This document shows positions 8,170-15,148 of a DNA stretch of 25,670 bases, in pieces; positions within the stretch are counted from its first letter, which is position 1, and every line of letters starts with the position of its first letter. The position numbers and the translations under genes are program-made. The notes beneath the pieces were generated by a model that was not told the DNA's origin, ran no database searches, and saw nothing but the letters and a program-made list of their open reading frames with translations. The stretch is from ATM1 sp003577165 (GTDB taxonomy: Bacteria > Armatimonadota > Fimbriimonadia > Fimbriimonadales > ATM1): assembly GCA_030263715.1 (NCBI GenBank), contig SZPM01000028.1, forward strand, positions 1-25,670. Direction: 5' to 3'.

Positions 8170-9406
8170 ACCCGAACTTGGCGCACGGTTCGACGTAGTC
8201 GCCGCGCGAAAAGAATTTCCGATTCTCGCGAAGTCGGTTCGGTCAAAGCGGCTTGCGTACCTCGATAATGCGGCGACGACGCAGAAACCGCGCATGGTCA
8301 TCGAGCGCATTCGGCGCTTCTATGAAGAGGAGAACGCGAACGTGCACCGGGGTGTGCACTACCTGAGCGAGATCGCGAGCGCGGAGTACGAAGAAGTTCG
8401 TTCAAAGATCGCTCGGTTCCTCAAAGCGAGCGACGCGCACGAGATTGTGTTCACTCGCGGGACGACGGAGTCCATCAACCTCGTCGCCCGTGGGTTCGTG
8501 ATGCCGCGGATCAAGCCGGGCCAGAAGATCCTCATCACAGGGATCGAACATCACGCGAACATCGTTCCGTGGCAGATGGTTTGTGAAGAGACGGGTGCGA
8601 GCCTGCTCGTCGCGCCGGTGGACGATGACGGGGTCGTCGACCTCGAAGAGTTTGCGAGACTGCTCCGAAGCGATGTCGCCTTCGCATCGGTTACCTTTGC
8701 GTCGAATGCAATCGGCATCGTGAATCCAATTCAGGAGATGTGCCGACTGGCGTCGTCGGCCGGTGTTCCGATTCTTGTGGATGGCGCGCAGGCCGTCCCA
8801 CACTATCCGGTGGACTTGGCAACCTTGGGATGCGATTTCTTCGCGTTCAGCGCGCACAAGGCGTTCGGCCCGACGGGTGCTGGCGCACTCTACGGGAAGG
8901 CGAGCCGGCTTGCCGAGATGGGGCCGCTCTTGGGTGGGGGAGACATGATCCGCTCCGTCACGTTCGAAAAAACGACTTACGCCGAGCCGCCGTTTCGGTT
9001 CGAGGCGGGCACGCCCAACATCGAAGGCGTGATCGCGATGGGCGCGGCGATTGATTACATGGCCGCGCTCGATTGGAGCGCTGTCCACGGATGGGAATCC
9101 GCGCTGCTTAGAGAGGCGACCCATGCGCTCCGCGAGATATCTGGGCTGAAGATTTACGGAGATGTGGCGAAGAAGGCACCGATTCTCTCTTTCAACATAC
9201 AGGGCGTTCACGCGCACGATGTCGGGACGATCCTGGACATGCAGGGCGTTGCCGTTCGCGCAGGCCATCATTGCGCTCAGCCGCTGATGCATCGCCTGGG
9301 AGTGGCGGGCACGGTGCGCGCATCCTTTTCCTTCTACAACGACCTGGAAGACGTAGCTCAACTCCACGCCGCAGTCCTCAAGGTCAAAGAGGTGTTCGGA
9401 CCATGA
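8153..9406 (+). CDS. sufS: Cysteine desulfurase SufS
   Basis: A 417-residue group II, PLP-dependent cysteine desulfurase that takes sulfur from cysteine as a protein persulfide and gives alanine. Seen: YLDNAATTQKP near 36-46, EHHANIVPW (132-140), the PLP lysine K236 in FSAHKAFGPTG, and catalytic C374 in RAGHHCAQPLMHRLG, the SufS/CsdA form. The open frame reaches a TTG at 8123, but ATG at 8153 (MTSIPEPELG) gives the standard N-terminus. It overlaps the end of sufD by 17 bases, and its stop overlaps the sufU start as ATGA. SufU is its likely sulfur acceptor. Confidence 0.96.
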   Translation: MTSIPEPELGARFDVVAARKEFPILAKSVRSKRLAYLDNAATTQKPRMVIERIRRFYEEENANVHRGVHYLSEIASAEYEEVRSKIARFLKASDAHEIVFTRGTTESINLVARGFVMPRIKPGQKILITGIEHHANIVPWQMVCEETGASLLVAPVDDDGVVDLEEFARLLRSDVAFASVTFASNAIGIVNPIQEMCRLASSAGVPILVDGAQAVPHYPVDLATLGCDFFAFSAHKAFGPTGAGALYGKASRLAEMGPLLGGGDMIRSVTFEKTTYAEPPFRFEAGTPNIEGVIAMGAAIDYMAALDWSAVHGWESALLREATHALREISGLKIYGDVAKKAPILSFNIQGVHAHDVGTILDMQGVAVRAGHHCAQPLMHRLGVAGTVRASFSFYNDLEDVAQLHAAVLKVKEVFGP

Positions 9407-9861
9407 GTGAACTCCAGGACCTGTATCAAGAAGTGATTCTCGATCACTATCGGCGTCCGCGCAACAGCGGAACGCTCGATCACGCGAACCGCCATGCTGA
9501 AGGGCAGAACCCGCTTTGCGGCGATGAGGTTAAACTTTGGCTCGACGTAGAGGATGGCGTGGTCAAGGACGTTTCGTTCACGGGTGTCGGATGTGCGATT
9601 TCGACGGCGTCGGCATCCATGATGAGTGAGGCCGTGAAGGGAAAGCGCATCGAGGAAGTCGAGGCGCTCTTCGAAAAGTTTCACAAGATGGTGGCGGGCA
9701 GGGATGTGGTCGATTCCGAAGAACTGGGCAAACTGCAGGCGCTGTCGGGAGTTCGGGAGTTTCCGCTTCGCGTGAAGTGCGCAACGCTCGCTTGGCACAC
9801 GATGAAGGCGGCGCTTGCCGGAGCAGATGAAGTTGTCACGACGGAGACGGGAGATGAGTGA
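9403..9861 (+). CDS. sufU: SufU, zinc-dependent sulfur acceptor for SufS
   Basis: A 152-residue SufU-type member of the IscU family. The zinc and sulfur-transfer residues are C39 and D41 (NPLCGDEV), C64 (GVGCAISTASASMM) and C126 (RVKCATLAWHTM). The insert between C64 and C126 that separates SufU from true IscU is present (about 90-112), and the IscU-type LPPVK/His motif is absent. SufU takes the persulfide from SufS and passes it to SufBCD. ATG at 9403 overlaps the sufS stop; the frame is open further upstream, but that part lies inside sufS. The stop overlaps the next gene by 8 bases. Confidence 0.94.
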   Translation: MSELQDLYQEVILDHYRRPRNSGTLDHANRHAEGQNPLCGDEVKLWLDVEDGVVKDVSFTGVGCAISTASASMMSEAVKGKRIEEVEALFEKFHKMVAGRDVVDSEELGKLQALSGVREFPLRVKCATLAWHTMKAALAGADEVVTTETGDE

Positions 9862-10186
9862 CCCGCTCGCCGACATGAAGGCTCGTGTGCTCGAAGGGGA
9901 GGTCATCGAGGCGATCCGCACCGTATACGATCCCGAAATCCCCGTCAACCTGTATGATCTCGGGCTCATCTACGACATCCAGATTGACGAGCAGAAGAAC
10001 GTGTACGTCAAGATGACATTGACGACGCCGATGTGTCCGGTTGCAGGACAGATGCCGGGTGAAGTTGAGCATGCTGTCCGCTCCGTTCCTGATGTGAACG
10101 ACGTGAAGGTCGAATTGGTTTGGGATCCACCATGGGACATGTCGCGGATCCCGGAAGAGGTGCGCATGGACTTGGGGCTTTTGTAG
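9854..10186 (+). CDS. sufT: MIP18/DUF59-family Fe-S maturation protein (SufT-like)
   Basis: A 110-residue protein of the MIP18 (DUF59) family. Seen: EAIRTVYDPEIPVNLYDLGL (19-38), LTTPMCPVAGQMPGEVEHAV with Cys61, and the C-terminal WDPPWDMSRIPEEVRMDLGL. Such proteins are linked to Fe-S cluster maturation or delivery and often sit in suf operons. ATG at 9854 has a GGAGACGG ribosome site inside the end of sufU. It lacks the longer N-terminal region of some SufT proteins, so the symbol is by similarity and position. The Rrf2 gene starts two bases after its stop. Confidence 0.88.
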   Translation: MSDPLADMKARVLEGEVIEAIRTVYDPEIPVNLYDLGLIYDIQIDEQKNVYVKMTLTTPMCPVAGQMPGEVEHAVRSVPDVNDVKVELVWDPPWDMSRIPEEVRMDLGLL

Positions 10187-10188
10187 GC

Positions 10189-10644
10189 ATGAAGATCACA
10201 GCGCAAGAGGAATACGGACTGAGGTGTTTGCTTCGCGTTGCCCACGGCGACGGCGAACCTGTGACCATCTCACAGATCTGCAAGGCGGAGGGCATTTCGC
10301 AGCCGAATGTCGCGAAGATGATGCGCCTGCTAAGGCGCGGCGGCTTCGTGAAGAGCATTCGCGGGCATGACGGCGGTTATGAGTTGGCGAGACAACCCGA
10401 AGAGATCGCCGTCGGAGAGGTGCTGGCGTTCCTCGGCGGGAGACTCTACGACCACCAGTTTTGCGATACGAGGGGTGGAGGCGCCGACTCTTGCCGGCAC
10501 CTGTCCGGGTGCCGGGTTAGAAGCCTGTGGCTGCGAATCCAGATCGCCGTCGACCACTCGCTGCGCCGAATCACTCTCTCCGATCTTCTCCAGGGGGAGG
10601 ACCAGGAACTGATCCGCCTCGGCCCGCCCGTACCGGCGCCGTAG
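10189..10644 (+). CDS. Rrf2-family regulator, probable Fe-S sensor of the suf operon
   Basis: A 151-residue Rrf2 protein of usual length. The N-terminal winged helix (MKITAQEEYGLRCLLRVA ... VTISQICKAEGISQPNVAKM) is followed by the wing region RGHDGGYELAR (58-68). Three cysteines, C92, C102 and C108, form C-X9-C-X5-C in the segment that binds a Fe-S cluster in IscR, NsrR and SufR; the spacing differs from the C-X5-C-X5-C of E. coli IscR. As the last gene of the suf operon it probably represses its own operon in its cluster-bound form, through the palindrome at 4549-4572. ATG at 10189 follows the previous stop by 2 bases. Which cluster and which signal cannot be read from the sequence. Confidence 0.9.
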   Translation: MKITAQEEYGLRCLLRVAHGDGEPVTISQICKAEGISQPNVAKMMRLLRRGGFVKSIRGHDGGYELARQPEEIAVGEVLAFLGGRLYDHQFCDTRGGGADSCRHLSGCRVRSLWLRIQIAVDHSLRRITLSDLLQGEDQELIRLGPPVPAP

Positions 10645-10694
10645 GCTCTAAATTCCCCGCCCGAAACTGAATTCAGCACCGACTTGGGCGGAAA

Positions 10695-12620
10695 ATGCCG
10701 CACAATATCTGCATGACGTCGTGGGTGCCGATCGCCGTGCTGGCCGCTTCCTCCCCGTGGAGCGGCAACTTCATTCAGGGTTGGGTCCCTCAGGGATCCA
10801 TCGAGTCGCGTCAGTATCAGAACCAGATCCGAGAGGGGAACCGCGTGGTTGCGACCGAGTTCTTTCATCTTGAGTACTCGGTGGAGATCCTCATCGAAGA
10901 AACCCGCAAGGACACGCTCCTGCTGATCTGCCAGAACATCTGCAAAGGGAAGAAGCACAAGGATCACTCGGTTTGCGACACCTCTTGCGACGATCGCTGT
11001 ACGGACAGCCATCGGCATACGATAAAGGGGAAGTACACACCAAACACCGATCAGATGCGGGAAGCGACGTCGCAGGCGAACCAACTTGCCATCGACGGAG
11101 GCGGAACGGTTTCACCGTCGGACTGGTCGCATCGGGTTAGCCAAGCGCTCGCCGACTTCCGTCGCGAAGCCAGAAAGCAGAAGACTTTCAACATGCCGCA
11201 CGCGGGAGCTTGTTCCGCGCGGATTTGGGAAGTCGGAACCAAGCACTTCACTTTCAAGGTTCGCGGCAAGATGAGAAAAGTAGGCTACATCATGAGCCAG
11301 GGAGTTCGCACGCCGATCGACGCCGTCATCGGGACACATATGCAGACGGTCGCCGAAGCTGACATCGCGCAGGAGGAGCCGTTCGACAAACATGAATCGG
11401 CCAATTGCCGATGCAAACTTGTCGAGAAGCCGCAGGAAGAGGCCAACCAGATATGGCAGGACGAAATCTCCGATTTACAAGAGTGGTTTGAAGAGTTCAT
11501 CAACGGACTCGATGATGAGGACTGGTTCGACGGCGCGACCTTCGATGAGTTACTTCCGTTCACGGATTCCACGGGAGTCTTGGTGCAGGACGATAAGGGG
11601 AATACATGTCCCGATTCCTCGGATGTCATCGTCGAATGTACAGGGTCGAACCTCAACCAGTGTTTCGTCGAAATGACGAACACTTGCGACGAAGAGCGAA
11701 CGGTTATCGTGCCCTGCGGGACAGTCGCCGAGTGCGAGGACAAATCGACGCAGAACATGTGCACGATCACCAGAGCCCAGGTTCCGCTGCCTCCCGGAGC
11801 GACAGTTTGGGTGATGATCAGCGGGGGGGAAGTTCGGACGATGACCGCGCCGATTCCCGTTCGATGGGCTTGCCTCCAGATGTCCAAGAAGGAGCCGGGA
11901 CCTAACTCGAAGTTCAAGTTGAAGCGGAATCGGGACTCCGGAGTTGCGAGGCTCAGCAGATTGTCGGAAAAGGCGCGCATTCGCGGGCCGTGGGATCAAG
12001 CGCGGGTGTGGATTTACACCGACCACGCCACGCTGGACGAGGTCAACAAGAGACTCATTCCTGGGATTTCTGCTACGCGATACATTGGGCTTCTTTATGA
12101 TGTGGCGCGCGCGTGCGGCGTGGACTTCGGCACGAACCAATACAACCGCTGCCTCGACCCATCGCTCTTGGGCTCAGTCGCGATCCAAGCCGACGCACTG
12201 ACATGGGTCGTCAACGCGATAGCTGACATCAAGCCGAGGGACCTGTCCTCTTGGCTCTCTGCGAACGCTGCAAAGGTCGCCATGCTCGCCACTTCGGACA
12301 CGCAATACGGCCCGACCCACGTCGCGACCATCGCGAGGATCACGGGCGAGCAGAACAACCCAGACCTCCGGAAGGCGGGGATCAAGTTGCTTCAGTCGGT
12401 GCCTGAGTCGGCGCGCTCCGCAGTCGCTCAAGCGGGCGGCCTCGACGGGCTACGGATGATCCTCGCCGAAAGGGACGCAGCGCAATCGGGGCTCGCCCTC
12501 GACGCGCTCGTCGGCTATCCGCGTGAGTCGTTCAAGGATATGCTCTCCGCCGCGTATGAAGCGTTACCCAACGACAGCCTGCGGTCGAAGGCGGCTGCAC
12601 TTCTCGGCGGCGCGCCCTGA
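10695..12620 (+). CDS. Large Cys-rich, probably exported protein of unknown function
   Basis: A 641-residue protein I do not recognise. The N-terminus has a short hydrophobic stretch (MTSWVPIAVLAASSPWSG, from the second Met) that could be a weak signal peptide. A Cys/His-rich stretch follows (C79, C83, C94, C98, C102). Then come a central polar part with ANCRCKL, an acidic part (about 245-285), a beta-rich domain with repeated Cys (about 295-395, containing PCGTVAECEDKSTQNMC and VPLPPGATVWV), and an alpha-helical C-terminus (about 500-641) with HEAT-like Ala/Leu helices. Many cysteines suggest disulfides outside the cytoplasm. ATG at 10695 has GGGCGGA just upstream; ATG at 10713 is the alternative. 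It sits alone between the suf operon and the osmC-like gene. Confidence 0.75.
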   Translation: MPHNICMTSWVPIAVLAASSPWSGNFIQGWVPQGSIESRQYQNQIREGNRVVATEFFHLEYSVEILIEETRKDTLLLICQNICKGKKHKDHSVCDTSCDDRCTDSHRHTIKGKYTPNTDQMREATSQANQLAIDGGGTVSPSDWSHRVSQALADFRREARKQKTFNMPHAGACSARIWEVGTKHFTFKVRGKMRKVGYIMSQGVRTPIDAVIGTHMQTVAEADIAQEEPFDKHESANCRCKLVEKPQEEANQIWQDEISDLQEWFEEFINGLDDEDWFDGATFDELLPFTDSTGVLVQDDKGNTCPDSSDVIVECTGSNLNQCFVEMTNTCDEERTVIVPCGTVAECEDKSTQNMCTITRAQVPLPPGATVWVMISGGEVRTMTAPIPVRWACLQMSKKEPGPNSKFKLKRNRDSGVARLSRLSEKARIRGPWDQARVWIYTDHATLDEVNKRLIPGISATRYIGLLYDVARACGVDFGTNQYNRCLDPSLLGSVAIQADALTWVVNAIADIKPRDLSSWLSANAAKVAMLATSDTQYGPTHVATIARITGEQNNPDLRKAGIKLLQSVPESARSAVAQAGGLDGLRMILAERDAAQSGLALDALVGYPRESFKDMLSAAYEALPNDSLRSKAAALLGGAP

Positions 12621-12656
12621 AGTGAAGCGGAAAGTCGCGAGTCGCTGGAGCGCGGC

Positions 12657-13109
12657 ATGACGCACGGTGAGCACGTTTGGGCTCTTCGAGCACGCCTTTC
12701 CGGCCGGAAGAAGGTGACGGTCTACTCAGGCAAGCACGCCATTGCGGTCGGTCCGCCTCTTGCCTTCTCGGACATGGAGCCGCTCCCGACTGCGCTGGAA
12801 CTCCTCCTCGCGGCAATTGCGGCAGACGTCATCGGTAGTTTCGAGGCGGCATGTCGGCGTCGCCGGCTGCGAATCGATTCGCTCGAAGTCGCGCTCACTG
12901 CCACGTGCGAGGAGCCCCTGGCGCACGTCGGAGTGCGCGGCGTCGATGGAAGTCCGAGGGTTGCCAAGGGTAGCCTCACGCTGTACGTCGGGTCCGACGA
13001 GGAGGAATCCGACCTCCTCGATGCATGGCAAGAAACCTTAGCCCGCGCGCCCGTCGTAGAGACTCTGAAGACCAGCATGGACCTGGAAATGAAACTGAGA
13101 CTGAACTGA
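12657..13109 (+). CDS. OsmC-like protein lacking the redox cysteines
   Basis: A 150-residue protein with the OsmC/Ohr layout: N-terminal strands, the long central helix PTALELLLAAIAADVIGSFE (44-63), the strand LRIDSLEVALTATCE, and the C-terminal helix ETLARAPVVETLK (126-138). OsmC and Ohr peroxidases carry one Cys at the start of the central helix (GGC or GAC) and one in a CPV motif; here these read AAD (about 55-57) and APV (131-133), so the peroxide chemistry should be absent. C66 and C84 are elsewhere. ATG at 12657 has GGAG 6 bases upstream. It may act in ligand binding or partner the three genes downstream. The fold call is by eye. Confidence 0.7.
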   Translation: MTHGEHVWALRARLSGRKKVTVYSGKHAIAVGPPLAFSDMEPLPTALELLLAAIAADVIGSFEAACRRRRLRIDSLEVALTATCEEPLAHVGVRGVDGSPRVAKGSLTLYVGSDEEESDLLDAWQETLARAPVVETLKTSMDLEMKLRLN

Positions 13110-13133
13110 ACCGCCGCCCAAAGGGCCGGCGGT
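13110..13133. other. Hairpin between the osmC-like and ACAD-like genes
   Basis: ACCGCCG (13110-13116) pairs exactly with CGGCGGT (13127-13133), and CCC/GGG can extend the stem inward. It starts right after the osmC-like stop. There is no T-run, so it may weaken rather than end transcription, or protect an mRNA end. Confidence 0.45.
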
Positions 13134-13170
13134 CTGCCGGCTCCCATTCGCGGCAAGGAAGGAGATAGCC

Positions 13171-14322
13171 TTGTACCGATTAACCGAAGAGCAGGCAGCC
13201 GTCGTTACGCGGTTGCGTAACATCGCAGATCAGCACATCGCGCCCTATGCGCAAGATGTAGACGAGAACTCTCGATTCCCCAAAGAGGCGTTCGACGCGC
13301 TTGGGAAGGAGGGGTTTTTGGGCCTCACCGTGTCCCAGGAGTTCGGAGGGATGGGAGAGGGAATTCGCACGGCTGCGGCCGTTGTGGACGAAATCGCGCA
13401 GAGATGCGCGTCCACCGCGATGTGCTACATCATGCACCTTTGCGCGATCAGCGTCTACAGCGCTCGCGCAGACGTTGCGGAAAAGCAATTGCGCGAGGCC
13501 GCGGAGGGCAACCACGTTACGACGCTCGCGTGGAGCGAAAAGGGTTCGCGCAGCCACTTCTGGGCGCCCGTGAGCCAAGCCGTGGCGAACAACGGGCATT
13601 TGCGAATCTCTGCGCAGAAGTCTTGGGTCACCTCCGCAGGCTATGCCGACGGATACGTCGTTTCTACGAAGTCTCCGATGGCGCAATCCGCCACCGATTC
13701 GATGCTCTTTCTCGTGCTGAAGGAGGACAAGGGGATCGAGGTGTCCGGAAGTTGGAACGCGCTCGGGATGCGCGGCAACGCCAGCGCTCCCATGTCGCTC
13801 GACAACGTCGAACTCACACCGGATCGGGCGTTCACCGAAGAGGGCAAGGGCATGGACATGATGCTCGGCGTCGTCCTTCCCTGGTTCCAAATCGGAAACG
13901 CCGCGACCTCGGTCGGCATCTGCGAGGCGGCCACGCAAGCGACGCAAAGACATCTCACGACCGCGAAGTTCGACCACCTCGGTTCGACTCTCGCCGACCT
14001 TCCGAATCTCCGCGCGAGGCTTGCGCAGATGAGGATCGAAACGGATCGAGCGCGAGCGCACCTTGTGAGCGTTCTCGATGCAGTCGAGAATCCGTCTCCC
14101 GCGACGATGCTCATGGTTCTCGAAGCCAAAGCGGCAGCCGGCGAAACCGCACTCTCCGTCACCGACATCGGGATGAGGGCTTGCGGGGGGGCGGCGTTCA
14201 GCAAGCACCTTCCGGTCGAGCGCTGCTTCCGAGACGCGCGAGCGTCCGTCGTCATGGCGCCGACCGCCGATGTCATTCACGACTTCATCGGGAAAGCCCT
14301 TTGCGGAATCCCTCTGTTCTAA
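13171..14322 (+). CDS. Acyl-CoA-dehydrogenase-fold flavoprotein, probably not a classical dehydrogenase
   Basis: A 383-residue full-length acyl-CoA dehydrogenase-fold protein: N-terminal helices (LTEEQAAVVTRLRNIADQHI), LGLTVSQEFGGMGEG, a middle beta domain with the flavin-side segment KSWVTSAGYADGYVVSTKS, ALGMRGNASAPMSLDNVEL, and a helical C-terminal domain. The usual catalytic Glu (YEGT in medium-chain enzymes) is replaced by MAPTADV (362-368); no Glu is evident at the alternative isovaleryl-CoA dehydrogenase site, and the RxxFG motif is missing. This resembles flavin-dependent monooxygenases built on the same fold (DszC-like). The start is TTG at 13171 after a strong AAGGAGAT site. It is followed 7 bases later by the PhnD-like gene. 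Confidence 0.8.
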   Translation: MYRLTEEQAAVVTRLRNIADQHIAPYAQDVDENSRFPKEAFDALGKEGFLGLTVSQEFGGMGEGIRTAAAVVDEIAQRCASTAMCYIMHLCAISVYSARADVAEKQLREAAEGNHVTTLAWSEKGSRSHFWAPVSQAVANNGHLRISAQKSWVTSAGYADGYVVSTKSPMAQSATDSMLFLVLKEDKGIEVSGSWNALGMRGNASAPMSLDNVELTPDRAFTEEGKGMDMMLGVVLPWFQIGNAATSVGICEAATQATQRHLTTAKFDHLGSTLADLPNLRARLAQMRIETDRARAHLVSVLDAVENPSPATMLMVLEAKAAAGETALSVTDIGMRACGGAAFSKHLPVERCFRDARASVVMAPTADVIHDFIGKALCGIPLF

Positions 14323-14329
14323 GGAGCCA

Positions 14330-15148
14330 ATGACCTTGCAACCTATCAAAGTCGGCGCCGTCATCTACGACCCAAAGGTCGTCACCATTTGGCAGATCAT
14401 CGCGGACTTCTTCGAAGCCGAGGAATGTCCGATCGACACGGTGTTCTACAAAGACTACGAACTTCAAGTGGATGGCCTTCTGAATGGAGAGATCGACATC
14501 GCCTGGAACTCTCCTCTCGCTTGGGTTGACTGCGTTCTCAGATCGGGCAACGCCTGCAGAGGACTTGCGATGCGGGATACGGACCAGGATCGGGTGACGC
14601 ACATCATCGTGCGGAAGGGCGCCGGGATCGAAACGCTCCCAGACCTTCGCGGGAAGACGATTGCCATGGGGGCGACCGATTCGCCGCAGGCCACGCTGAT
14701 TCCGATCCACTTCCTGCAGAAGAACTCGCTGTCGGCAAACTCCGATTACACGGTGAAGAACTTCAACGTCGGGGTCGGTTTGCACGGCGACCACGTCGGC
14801 GGAGAACTCGATGCGCTGAAAGACCTCATGGCCGGGGATAGTGACGCGGCGACGGTTTTGGACCTGAACTGGGAGCGCTGGTGCGCGGACGGTACCGCCG
14901 ACGGCGAGAGGCTACGCGTGCTCGGCACCACGGACAGGTTCGATCACTGCATCTTCGCGTGCAGAAATGAGTTCGATGCGGACGAGGAGCGGCGTTGGCT
15001 CGATGTTCTGTTCCGAATGTCCTACGATAATCCAGACCATCGAGAGATGATGGACATGGAGGGCCTCAAGGAGTGGAGGCCGGGAAGGCTCACTGGATTC
15101 GGTCCCCTTACGGCAGCAGTCGCTGAGCAGAGATTTTTCGAGAAGTGA
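14330..15148 (+). CDS. PhnD-like periplasmic-binding-protein fold without export signal
   Basis: A 272-residue protein of the PhnD / phosphonate-binding-like family: IKVGAVIYDPKVVTIWQIIA, FYKDYELQVDGLLNGEIDIAW with NSPLAWVD (a ligand-loop type seen in PhnD), and DLRGKTIAMGATDSPQATL. True transport receptors carry a signal peptide or lipobox; here the protein starts MTLQPIKVGAVIYD directly at the first strand and no permease or ATPase is nearby. It may be a cytoplasmic sensor or enzyme; THI5 and MqnA/MqnD are enzymes on this fold. ATG at 14330 has AAGGAG just upstream; an open extension to 14270 lies within the previous gene. The stop overlaps the next start as GTGA. Confidence 0.8.
   Translation: MTLQPIKVGAVIYDPKVVTIWQIIADFFEAEECPIDTVFYKDYELQVDGLLNGEIDIAWNSPLAWVDCVLRSGNACRGLAMRDTDQDRVTHIIVRKGAGIETLPDLRGKTIAMGATDSPQATLIPIHFLQKNSLSANSDYTVKNFNVGVGLHGDHVGGELDALKDLMAGDSDAATVLDLNWERWCADGTADGERLRVLGTTDRFDHCIFACRNEFDADEERRWLDVLFRMSYDNPDHREMMDMEGLKEWRPGRLTGFGPLTAAVAEQRFFEK

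Noticed and set aside
7036..8310. 424-codon open frame opposite sufD
   Set aside because: Antisense shadow caused by GC-rich third positions; sufD carries all family motifs.
10667..10676. CTGAATTCAG palindrome before the Cys-rich gene
   Set aside because: Only 5-bp arms with no spacer; likely chance, and no promoter could be placed around it with confidence.
10703..10713. CAATAT just before ATG at 10713, as a leaderless-mRNA promoter
   Set aside because: No -35 at a fitting distance and the upstream ATG at 10695 has a better ribosome-site context.
13180..14364. 394-codon open frame opposite the ACAD-fold gene
   Set aside because: Antisense shadow; no recognisable domain and the plus-strand gene has a strong ribosome site.
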